In this document: positions 11,701-21,452 of the stretch, piece after piece | Layout of the letters: every line of letters starts with the position of its first letter | How positions within the stretch are numbered: the first letter of the stretch is position 1 | Assembly (NCBI GenBank): GCA_006176705.1 | Contig: QRFJ01000368.1 | Location: 910,001-974,000 of the forward strand | Origin: Cocos nucifera | Lineage: Eukaryota; Streptophyta; Magnoliopsida; Arecales; Arecaceae | Direction: 5' to 3' | DNA length: 64,000 bases | The notes under the pieces: generated by a model | What the model was told of the DNA's origin: nothing | Seen by the model: the letters and a program-made list of their open reading frames with translations, nothing else | Databases searched by the model: none | Made by a program: the position numbers and the translations under genes

Positions 11701-12452
11701 TGTAGATGAAATCTAAGTATTTCAATAAAGAAAAGGGTGCGATCGATGAGTTGTACGATTTAACATGTGGTCCCGATCGAAGGATTAACTACTATGCATC
11801 CTATATCGTTAGAGGAATGAGATTTCATACAAGAGAGCTTGAGATGCAAAGACAAATCCAGAATAATGGGATTGCTATAATAGGATATGAAGAAGAAAAG
11901 AAGATTGAATATCTTGGTGTATTGATAGATATCATATAATTAAAGTATGGGTCCAAAAATTTAGTATTCTTATTTTAGTGTGAATGGTGGGATATTAGCA
12001 ATAAGAAGATCGATACTTATATCGATTCATACTTTATCAGTATAAATTTTGCACAAATATGATACCGAAATGAGCCGTATATATTAGTAATTTAAGTAAA
12101 ATAAGTAATATATTTAAAGAATCTAAAATATTAAGATGATTGACATGTCGTACGAAGAATAATATCTAGAGGCATATATGACATACTAACCTGACTGGAG
12201 ATGAATGATAATTTAGATCTACATGAAGAGGAAGCTTTTCAAGAGGAAGAACAAATATTAACCAAGCTCCTTGTTGACGAAGAACTTATGACAGCTCCTT
12301 TGAATAGGGCTGATCTACCATCCAATGAAGTTGAAGCTAATTTTATATTTAATTTTGATGATTTGGAGGATGATGATTGGTTCATAAATGATGATAAGAT
12401 AGAAGACGATACATTAGTCGATTATTATGATTCGAAGGAGGATCTAGAATAA
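8779..12452 (+). pseudogene. CACTA TNP2-like transposase, decayed
   Basis: This is the remnant of the large transposase that would cut and join CACTA ends in the nucleus. The likely start is the ATG at 8779, opening MDIDKSWMNAKDF, typical of the family's N-terminus. A one-base insertion then shifts the frame within 50 bp. A further frame (9028-9474) continues the N-terminal region. The TNP2 (Transposase_21) region runs about 9730-10900, with GWSTKGYLACPICNKDTSS near 10096-10152 and KKSFYRWFKTIKFSDAYASN near 10653. The DUF4218-type region follows (FFDVMVHVAIHLP near 10966; ECLTFYSMYLDD near 11224). The DUF4216-like tail spans 11706-11990 and an acidic tail spans 12201-12452. Introns are expected in this gene family, but many in-frame stops cannot be explained by introns. 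Family assignment is firm and exon limits are not. Confidence 0.85.
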
Positions 12453-12628
12453 AAAAGGATACGAATATTGATAAGTAGATCTATATTCTTTGTTGAATCT
12501 TCTTTTGCAATAATGGTATGCAATATAATTATATTCATTAATATTTATATATTTTTTGCTATTATTATTTATTATTATATTTACTTATATATTAAGTTAG
12601 TTATATGCATATTTTAAGCATTGCAGAT

Positions 12629-14250
12629 ATGGCGCCAGGAGGGAGATGATGATGTTTGAGTTTTCAACCTATCCTTGAGCCTTCCCTCATTTCCACTACT
12701 GCACCATTGGAGTCGCCAGAGAGCCCTATAGAGGTGGGTTCGAGTGAGACGAGTTCGAGTGAGGCAGGCTCGTCTGGTATTTTAATATTTTTTATATAAT
12801 AAAATTTAATTTTAATTTACCTATTTGGTTTATAGATGGCTATCATATTAATAATTTATTCATTGTTCTTTCAGGTCATTCTCTATCGGTGGTGAGGTAA
12901 GGGCGAGGTCCGTCGAAGAACCTCACCCTTGAGCATTAGAGATGCGAGCATGAGGGATGGTGTCTCTATATCGAGATTTCGCTAGGCTATACTAGGCCTA
13001 TTAGGGGATGGCGCGAGTCATGGCAGACTGAGCTAGGCATCATATGCCGCAGCTTTGTCCGGATGATGCTCTTCAATTGGCGTCAGGTTACACAAGCTTA
13101 GAGAGAGGTCTTCTATAGCTACTTATAGGTAAAATAATATTTATTTAAATATTTAATTAGTATTATATTTTTATAATATTTGTTATTGGTAGGCTATGTT
13201 TGATATTATTAATTTCGAGCACGATCGTGTGCGGTGAGCCGTAGATGATCATCTATGCTCGCATTTTAAGAAGTACTGACATTGCATTCATTGCCACTGG
13301 TATGCTGTAGTGCATGACCAGGGGGTGGAGGTAATGCGATAGCGGCCATATGATGGCATCAATATCGAGGACTGGGCTGTCATATGCTGCACGTACGAGA
13401 TCCCGACATATTATATAACTTTTTTTTATTTAGAATTTAATAATTGAATCATTTATTTTTAAATTTAGTTAGTTACTTACTAATTTGACTATTAACTATG
13501 CAAGATCGATGTGCCAAAAATATCGTGAATCGGGCGAGATAGATAGTCTCACATTATGGAGGTTCGAGGCCATTCATTTGTTATATGGAGTAGATGGTAA
13601 GTAATTTCTGTTTAGCATATTTTAACTTTTAACTATTTAAAATTTTTTTATTAGTTATTCTCAAATTATAGAGAGATGTAGAGAGTGGCGAGCTTCTTGA
13701 TAGGATCGAGATCTACCAGTGGACCCACCAGCTATGGTTAGAGGACTGGATGGTGGAGAGCCAGGAGCTTTATATAAGTTTTTTCAACTATTTGTTTCTT
13801 TGGCATTTTGATTTTCAGTATAAATTTAGAATAGCTATAACTTTAATTTTCAGGATCGTATAATAGACATTAGATCTTAGTCTATCCTAGAGGACTTGAC
13901 TGCACCCATAGATGACAAGATCTATAATCAGGTGCTTGGTACGAGATCCTGTTATGTTAGGAGGCTAGGGCATGAGATCAGAGCTCCTACATTTTCACAT
14001 TCGTCCAGGGCTGACATCCATGTTGCTTGTGATGTCTGGCTGATGGAGATACAAAGACAAATTGTTGAGGATTGATAGTGGGCTGCTGAGTTGATTGCAC
14101 GCATCGATGAGTACCAACTGTTCAAAATATAGATGATGAAGTGGATGGCGTAAATGGAGCAGATGATGCAACGGCAAGCCGGTCCAAGCTCCTCCGAGCA
14201 CTCTCCTCCTTTGGTCGTTCTCCTTCTTCAGATACCAATGCTTAATGGTC
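12629..14250 (+). pseudogene. Second CACTA gene, Transposase_24-like (TnpA-type) remnant
   Basis: The likely start is ATG at 12629 (MAPGGR, then stops). A piece near 13500-13590 reads DRCAKNIVNRARQIVSHYGG, which resembles the asparagine- and arginine-rich core of plant Transposase_24 proteins. These are encoded by the second gene of many CACTA elements and are thought to help recognise the ends. Exon-like blocks are separated by AT-rich sequence with GTAA...AG limits (for example about 13128-13190 and 13433-13500), so the gene was probably spliced. Stops at the start and in the middle show it is dead. It lies 180 bp downstream of the TNP2 remnant, in the usual order. The assignment rests on one good motif and on context. 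Confidence 0.6.
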
Positions 14251-15039
14251 GATAGTCTATTTTTATATATTTTTATTTTTATTTTGAATCTTTTATATTT
14301 ATAAAAAATATTTTTTATAATTATATTTTTTTATAATAAAATAATAAAATTTATTTTTTAATTTATTTTATGGATTTTTTATTTTTATTTTATAAATTAT
14401 AAATATAAATATTAAAAATATAAATTAAAAAAATATATTTATTTTAAAAAATAATTTATGATATGATTATTTGTGATGAAATATTTTCCATTGCAAATAA
14501 TTTTTTTTTGTAATAAAATTTTTCATCTCAAAAAATAGTTATTTAAAATGAAAATAAATCCATCGCAAATAATTATTTTTTGAAACAAAAAAGTTTTTGA
14601 TGTAAATAATGGATTATTTATGATAAAAATATTTCATCGTAAATAATCTTTTTTTGTAATGAAAAAATTTCATCATAAATAATTTTTATTTATAACTAAT
14701 TTTTTCTATCATAAATATTTTTTATTTATGATGAAATTTTTTTGTCATAAATAATTTTTTATTTATGATTAAATATTATGCCTTTTCATCGTAAATATTT
14801 CTATCATAAATAATTTAATGAATAAAAAATTTTCTTCGTTGAAAATTTTGTATCGTAAAAAAATGTTATTAGTAACGATAATATGTTTTCCATCGATAAA
14901 TATTATTTGCCACCCCATTTTTTGTGATGAAGAATTAACGATAAAATTTTCATCGCTAGTAAGTATTAGTGATGGACGATAAAAATTTACTATTTATGAT
15001 GAATTTTTTGCATTATAAAAAATAGATTTTATTGTACTA
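14251..15039. repeat. Right end of CACTA-1: AT-rich spacer and subterminal repeats
   Basis: 14251-14455 is AT-rich spacer. From 14456 the motif TTATTTATGATGAAA and its complement recur about a dozen times up to the terminus, mirroring the left end. The final bases TTGTACTA are a mutated form of the expected TTGTAGTG. Confidence 0.8.
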
Positions 15040-15042
15040 ATG

Positions 15043-16364
15043 CCTTGAGGCATGCCTGCTATCTTATAGATGAGCAAATATGGGAGTCGAGCTAGATCAC
15101 TAGATCCCACCTTTACTTGAAGCTCCATCTTGTATTGGACTCTCTCTGGCTACTGAAGTTCTACCTTACACCGGGCTTTCTACTAGATAGTAATATTCTC
15201 TCGTCTTCTTCTTCCTCTCCAATATTATCCTATTGCTGTACATGACCTTCAGGATTCTATAGTAGCTGTAGCTATTTGAATCCAGTCTGCTTAGTGAGAT
15301 AAGATTTTATTTAAAATTGGATATATATTGGACCTCTCCAATCTCCTCACTGCATCATCATGTGTCCTCTAGTTGACCATCCTGATGTCTCTAATCGCAC
15401 AGCTCAATCCATCTAACAGATGAACTGTGCCCTCACTATGCTCTAGGAAGTTAAATTGCTCCTTTCTATAGCAAACATGATGGGTGCATATAGAATCTAA
15501 AATCCACTAATGAAAAGAAGTAGATACCTCATCAGATATAACTAAGACATTATCCTCTAACTTACTACTCGTCATCGCTGTAGTAGCCCTCATCTGATCT
15601 CTGAGTTGCAGACAATCTCTAACATGATGTTCTATCTCATCGCACCGATTGTACTTGATCTTGCTCTGGTCCCTCATCCTAGATCTGGATCATCCTCCTC
15701 ACGATCCTTTGCTGCTTTGTTTGTTGCCACTTGCTCCTCCAAAAATCGTCAAAGCTGAGCTGTTGCTATTGGAGCTTGAAGTTGGATTCTTCCTCTTGAT
15801 AAGAATCTGATTTTGGAGAATCACTATAGTAACCTCATCTATTTTTCTGATGCTCTTTTCTACTAAAAAAGCAATTACCAAGGACTCATACGAAGAAAAA
15901 AGCGATGCTAGTAAGACCAACGTCTTGATCTTCTCCTCAACCTTCTCATCTATATTGAGAAGATCGGTGAGAATCTTCTGAAAGTAGCTGAGATGCTTCT
16001 GCATGCTTTGTTCCTCAATCATTCATAGTTGGTAGAACTATCTTCAAAGAAAGAGGGTATTGGTGAGGGACTTCATCATGTACAACTCCTTAAACTTTAA
16101 TCACAGCACCATTGGGAAAGTCTCGCTAGGTACATGGTCACCACCTCATTAATCAGGTACGTACCTACAGATGGTACTCATCATTTGCATCTATAGCTGC
16201 TCTCAGATCCTCTTCTCTATGGTGTTCGACTTCTTTTCATTCAAGAAAGCATCGATCAATCTATGTTGGGTGAGCACGTCCTTCATCCTTACTTGTCACA
16301 AAAAGAAATTACTCTTTCCATCAAACTAATTGATCTCCATCTTGATCGAGCTTGTCTTCTCCAT
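15043..16364 (-). pseudogene. Copia element A gag and start of pol, decayed
   Basis: The remnant is read on the minus strand from ATG at 16364 (MEKTSSIKMEINQFDGKSN). The gag region contains an open piece at 15699-16022 with QMHAF-less but recognisable UBN2-type spacing: EEQSMQKHLSYFQKILTDL, then LLASLFSSYESLV. Downstream are remains of a CCHC knuckle (KYNRCDEIEHHVRDC) at about 15610-15660 and a protease-like WILDSICTHHVC near 15480-15515. Below about 15400 the frame is broken and pol is missing. After CACTA-1 is removed the next sequence is the PPT at 4072-4090. The element therefore lacks reverse transcriptase and integrase core and was non-autonomous or internally deleted. Confidence 0.7.
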
Positions 16365-16424
16365 CTTCTTTGATCTCGATCAACACCATCATGATTTAGG
16401 CAACCATGTGAAGTGGTGTCACTT

Positions 16425-16437
16425 GGCTCTGATATCA
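16425..16437 (-). other. Primer-binding site of copia element A
   Basis: The minus strand reads TGATATCAGAGCC, one base from the initiator-Met-tRNA site TGGTATCAGAGCC used by plant copia elements. A partial second copy (CTCTGGTATCGAT) lies just before the LTR at 16471, so the junction has been rearranged. Confidence 0.65.
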
Positions 16438-16470
16438 ATTATTAGGGTATCAACTCACTCTGGTATCGAT

Positions 16471-17500
16471 TGTTTTAGAAGTCTAGCCAGGACACCACTA
16501 TCTCAAAACCTTCTCAATACCACTTACGTTGCACTCGACTATGTATAGATATCACAAGAGAAAGAAAGAAGAATAAAAGATAAGAGATAGCACATAATCA
16601 AGTACATGGATTAGACCAAGGTCTACCGCTTTGGGGCATGCAAACTTTACTATGAGAGATAAAAAATAAACAAATATAAGAAAAACTTACCACTCAATCA
16701 TTATACAAGAATCTATAAATAAGAAGTTCTAAAATCTCATAAAAACTTTCTAAAATCTTTCAAGAAGCCTCTCGGCACCTCCAAGACATCACCAGTTCTC
16801 CAATGTAATAAACTGTTCGTCAATCGAAGTTATATAGACTTCAGAAATTCAAAAATAGAGTTTTAGTAGAAAATTCAGTCCCAAATACATTCGAGATTAG
16901 TTTTTGGCTGTTCGTTTGCAACCTACTTGCTCCTAGGCCGTCAGATCATACAAAATTACGTCAGATCAAGCCTGGATTCTTTTCTGATTGTTCGATCACC
17001 ACCAGCTCTCTCCTAAGCCGTTGGATCATGCAAAATAGCATGAAACCTTGGGGAAATGCCTGTTGGTCCACCATGGACCATGCAAAACTAGTGGGAAATG
17101 GCTCCGATCCATGCTGTGCATGTGGACCACATGGAGCGGGGCTTGCTCATAGTAGGCCCATGTGCACTCATGCTAGGCCGCACCCGCGCTCGTCGCGTTG
17201 GGCCTACGCATGTCCGCATGGCCCGCGCACGTCCACATGCCTGCGTTGGCCTAATGCATAGCTAGCCCAGCACCCCTGCATACTACTGGGGTGGGCCCAT
17301 GCCACCTCTAGCATGCGCCGGCCCGCGGGCCCCTCTAGTGGGCTCGTGGGTCGTGCTATCTCGCTCCGATATTTTTTCACGCATAACTCCTTCGTCTGGA
17401 TTCTGTTTGGACTATTTTTGATTTTGTTGGATTCTATTCGTTATCCTGGACCTCATTCTAGGCCTATTATGGATCGACTCTAGAGATATTTTTCTTAACA
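16471..17500 (-). mobile_element. Right (5') LTR of copia element A
   Basis: The LTR runs from TGTTTTAGAAG to CTTAACA, about 1030 bp. Its last third matches 3795-4071. The start could be as early as 16441 because of the duplicated primer-site sequence. It contains a GC-rich patch (17100-17350) with CGCG and GGCCC words. The flank AGATG (17501-17505) is the candidate target duplication, but the matching left flank has been lost. Confidence 0.65.
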
Positions 17501-18279
17501 AGATGGACCATAGTTGTGGTCATAGTGTTCAACATTGGAGAGCCACCGACTTGGCAATGGTAGGTGAAGAAAGCAGCTGGTGGCGATAATTGACTAGCAA
17601 GACAAAAAAAAGAAAAGAAAAAGAAAAAAGGCCAAAAATATAGGATTTTCTTTTTGGTTGATTTTGGTGAAAGTGCCGGCCAATGATGGTGCCCTAAGGT
17701 CATGGGAAGAAGGGGAAGCAAAGAGGCAAATGACCAAGGTCTTACCTTGGCTCTGGTGAGCTCTCCAACCTTAATTCTAACATGCACAGTAATAGTATGT
17801 TGTGAATTCAAAGGGAGAAAGAGATAGAAAGAGTGTTGTTGCTCAGTGGTGGAGGGTCATAGGGGAGAGGTACTTCTTATATATATAGGAGACCTAAGGT
17901 TCTGATAGCCCTAGGTCTCCGATTTCCTCTCAGAGTTAGGGCTAGAATTGGGCTCTGGCTTGCTCAAGGCCTATCAAGCTGGGCCGACTTCAAGTTGGGC
18001 TCCAAGCTTAGCTCGAAAAAATTCAAGCCGAGCTTGGGCCTTAATATCGAGCCTGTTTATATTTTGGGCTGGGCTCGGGTATATCTTTGGCCCGGCCTGA
18101 GCCTGGCATAAACATCAGCCTAAAATTCAACTTAGATTTTTAGCCCGAGGCCCTAACCTAGTTCTCTAGTTATACTTTACTTCCCCTCTTAAATCAAAAT
18201 AGCCTGACTGCCCGAGCCACATGGTCTAGTTTCAAACTTCTATCTTTTTGTTCCCCCCATTTGATGACCTAGCCATGGT
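17501..18279. other. Intergenic: LTR-like fragment and GGGCT-rich patch
   Basis: 17506-17900 in reverse complement has an LTR-like layout: TATATATATAAG, then a CT-rich leader and a splice-like GGTAAGACC. I cannot match it to another repeat in the window. 17945-18180 is rich in GGGCTYGGGC and GCCCGAGCC words. No gene is seen. Confidence 0.35.
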
Positions 18280-18740
18280 CCGTGTCCGTCCATTAGAGGG
18301 TGCCATCTTCCATCTTCCCCCATCATTGAAGCAGGTGACGAAGGCATCGGAGTGATCGGAGGGTGGGAAGAGGCTCCATGGCATGCGGCAATGCCCTTGG
18401 GGCCACTGGGCGGCGGCCATCCATAACTCGATGCAGCGAAAGTGGGTATGGCTTGGGACCTTCGACATCATGGAGGAGGCCGCTTTCATGTACGACAGCA
18501 GCGTTGTTCGGCTCAAGGGGGCCAAGGTGGTGACCAACTTTCCTAGAGAAAGCATCGCCAAACCCCACCCTAGCGGCAAAGGCGGTAGCCATCAACAGGG
18601 AGCCGAGCAAGAGTAGTGGGAGCTATGGTGGTTCCTCCGATGATGTATGCGTATCGTCCTCATCAATTTTCTATCTTCCTATGTTCGCTCGTCGCCATCG
18701 CTGGTCATCGCCGTTTTAGGTATGGGTCCTCCTCCTACTG
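18280..18740 (+). pseudogene. AP2/ERF transcription factor pseudogene, CRF-like
   Basis: An open frame from 18356 to 18616 reads through an almost whole AP2/ERF DNA-binding domain. It contains LHGMRQCPWGHWAAAIHN (expected pattern YRGVRQRPWGxWAAEIRD), then KWVWLGTFDIMEEAAFMYDS and GAKVVTNFP. The WLGTF and EEAA...YD landmarks are preserved, while key arginines and the Glu of AAEIRD are replaced. The ALTNF-like end of the domain points to the cytokinin-response-factor group (ERF VI). A stop at 18353-18355 lies just before the domain. After the stop at 18616 a different frame continues with SYGGSSDDVCVSSSSIF, as in CRF C-terminal regions. The gene would have bound GCC-box DNA. It looks like a captured or retroposed fragment rather than a working gene. 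Confidence 0.75.
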
Positions 18741-19220
18741 AATCTCCCTTCCTCAATCCATGATTTCCTAATTTTGGTCATGACTTGTGAACTAGATGAA
18801 CCCTAATTCCATTGAAAAAGAAGGAAGCAAACGGCCAATGGGTTTCTCTACCTTGGGCCAGGCTTGGGCTAAGCAAGATCTTGGGCTAGCCTAAATGGAT
18901 TCAGGCCAGGCTTGGGTCTGGGATGAGTTGAGCTCTGGCTTGGTTTTTTATAAAGTAATCGGGCTTAAGCCCAGCCTGAAGCCCGAAAATAATTTTCGAG
19001 CTAGGCTCGGGTAGAGATAGGGCCCAGCCTAGTTCTTCCCTACTCGGAGTTGCTAGCCTCAGATGGGAAAGGGAGTCTGTTGTTGCCCACCACTTGCGAA
19101 GCACGCATGGTGGACATCCATTTGGGCCAAGCCCAAGCCACAATTGTCAAGTGGATCGGGCCTGGACTGGGCCTTCACATACATTAGTAGATAGACTTGA
19201 TAATTTTCCATGCAGGTGCT
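18741..19220. repeat. Intergenic with GGGCT/AGCCC-rich patch
   Basis: 18850-19165 repeats GGGCTTGGGCT, AGGCTTGGGTCTGG and AGCCCGAAAATAA words. It resembles 17945-18180, so the AP2 pseudogene is bracketed by two similar low-complexity patches. No gene is seen. Confidence 0.5.
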
Positions 19221-19229
19221 TGTCTATTA

Positions 19230-19640
19230 TATGTAGTTGAGAGAAAGAGGTTACCTAATTTATTAAATATAGCTGTTTATACTTCAAGGCTGAATATGTT
19301 TCCAAAGCTAGTCTACAAATATATAGTCGATGCTTGAGGAACAAGAAACTTTCTCATGCATGTGAAGCTGAAGCATTGGACAGATGTAGCCTTTCCAGAT
19401 CTATGTTGGAGAATCATGACATATAATGTAATAGAGTGTTTTAACAGTTGGATCCTAAAGGCTCAGCATGTTTTTGTATCTTACATGGTTGATCATATTA
19501 TGCTCCAAATTATGCAATTGATGCATGATAGGTGAAATCGAGGTTACAATATCTAAACTAATCTTTAACTTGATCCGAAGAAAGTCTCGCAGAAAATACA
19601 GAAGAGGGATCGAGGTTAATTATCCATATCTATATCAGAC
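19230..19640 (+). pseudogene. Mutator-like (MULE) transposase scrap
   Basis: Three-frame reading of this stretch gives NVIECFNSWILKAQH followed by MVDHIMLQIMQLMHDR near 19430-19530. This pattern is conserved in plant MuDR-type transposases, where it reads roughly N..ESFN.WI..AR...........R..LM. Upstream words (WTDVAFPDLCWRIM) fit the same protein. Stops and lack of both ends show it is a small dead fragment. Terminal inverted repeats were not found nearby. Confidence 0.6.
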
Positions 19641-20612
19641 ATCGTGGTAATACTTATTCATCTCACCTGAGGAAATGAAGGCAGTTATTGTTTACATCAA
19701 ATGGTAGGGAAGAATCAGCAATTCACATGTTGTCATCTAATCCAACCTGTTCATTTATTTGGGGCCCAAGCCTCAGTTTAAATATAATTCCAACGGGATC
19801 GCAGTTGCAAAGCCTCGTTTAAATATAAGTACCTTGTGTGGCAGCATGGTTCTTTTGGTGCAATCATCTTGTACACGAACCATCAAGAAATGTCTCTATC
19901 TGATGTAGACCGTGTGATTGCAGTTACTTGTATTTTTCAATGCCGGGAAGAAGCTGTCAATCATAAAACGGTGGAGGGATCAAGTGTTTCAGATGGCATG
20001 GTGGCTATGAAAAGGAGGTAGAGATCTAAGATCATGAGGGTGATGTGTTTTGAGCTGTCTCTTTTATCTAATGTATAGTCCAATCTTATGTTGGCTTACA
20101 TCGCCTCTATGCTTCTTATCTTTGTTATGAATCCCCAACAGGTATTATATATGTACTTAGGGATTTAAGGTTTAGAATTACTTGTAGGTGTTCTAAATTG
20201 GTTCTTATGTATGTTCTGCATTCTTAGTTCTTTTTCCCCCTCTTTTTCTTTATCACAGTAAACGAACCCTGTTTGATGTTTGAACTGTTGCTTTCTTATT
20301 GATGAATCTATATATATATATATATACAGTATCCACAACAGGTCACATAATGTTTTCTGTTTGGAATGTGGGGACTTTCTTATTGCTTTCTTATTATTTT
20401 ATATTCTATATAGATTTGTAGAACGAGCATCATAGATAATCCATTGATTTAGAATGCAAAAAATATTAAACATTATTAAGGGTTTCTATGATACTTGTCT
20501 CAGTCCACAAAGTTGTCTGAGCTAAAACGTCTTAAGTTTCTTGAGAGGGCTTGCTTCGAGTCAACAATTGATTTGGAGTAATCCAAAAAGGCCTGGATGT
20601 ATTGACAAATAT
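19641..20612. other. Intergenic, nothing recognised
   Basis: This is unique-looking AT-rich sequence with a 61-codon open frame at 19836-20021 that I do not recognise, and a short TA repeat at 20309-20326. It may hold the 3' part of a decayed gene, but I cannot support a call. Confidence 0.4.
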
Positions 20613-21452
20613 TGTTTCAGGTCCCAAATCTAGCATCTGGATAGAGTAAACCCTAGAGAATATGCAAGGCCTATAAAAATTACTTATAATCTTAATATTC
20701 CACAACATTATCCATTTCAATTCATAATAAATAATTCTATATTAACACATTAACGAATCTCAATCTTGTATAATTTATAAAACTCGATCATCCCACTATC
20801 ATTGATGGTGCTCTATCTAATTGATCCATTCAGTCGTGATTTCAATCTTGGCCAATTGCATATATCCTATAACTCTAAAAAGAAAAGAGAAAGAAGTGGG
20901 ATGGTAAGCTTCACAGGTCAGTAAGAATCTCTAATCACACTAATATAATAATATAATTTAAAAATAGTAATAGCATAATGTATGAAATCTCATATTAAAT
21001 ATCCAAATACTCAAACATTCACATATATCAAATATAAGTCTTATTAAAAGAGGTGTGTTATCATATCTCAATAATTAAAATTTTTTATACAGCTTTAGTT
21101 ACATGTCTTATCATCTGTTTCTCTTATCACATATATATCCAATTTTTTTTAACATTCTTCTTTTTGGCTTTGAACTAATCAAGATCGTAACCCAATCTTG
21201 ATTTGATCCAAAATTTCATGCATAAGCCCGTGGAGGCTGTCTCAGGCATGAGCTCCTAACAGGCTATCTCAATCTTGATCTAATTCAAAATCCCACATGT
21301 AAGCCTATGGGGGCTATCCCGGCATAAACTCCTAGCGAGCTGTCCATATGTCAAGGCTAGTCTAAACCATATCTTTTTCATCTAATTATTACATATTGAT
21401 TTTATCATATAAATTCTAATTTATAATATGATCAAGACAAGTATATCATATC
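20613..21452 (-). mobile_element. LTR copy 2, 3' half (split by insertion)
   Basis: In reverse complement this half matches copy 1 from about 690 to 1648: GATCATATTATAAATTAGAA, then a shortened 26-bp array, then AATATGAGATTTCATAC and the GTGAAGCT...CC end block. It ends with GGACCTGAAACA read on the minus strand. The other half is 39891-41113. The break point is a clean ATATC duplication. Confidence 0.7.

Larger units (their letters stand above)
4131..15039 (+). mobile_element. CACTA-1: near-complete CACTA/EnSpm transposon
   Basis: The left end reads CACTATAAGAGAA. The right end in reverse complement reads TAGTACAATAAAA, a mutated CACTA terminus. Both ends are flanked by ATG (4128-4130 and 15040-15042), the 3-bp target duplication expected for CACTA. 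If the element and one ATG are removed, the surrounding copia element becomes continuous. Inside, in order, are AT-rich subterminal repeats, a giant palindrome, more subterminal repeats, a leader with a G-rich tract, a TNP2-like transposase pseudogene, a Transposase_24-like pseudogene and right-hand subterminal repeats. The coding regions have frameshifts and stops, so it is not autonomous now. Confidence 0.85.

Noticed and set aside
19836..20021. 61-codon frame as a host gene
   Set aside because: It is short, unrecognised and lacks a supporting splice or start context.
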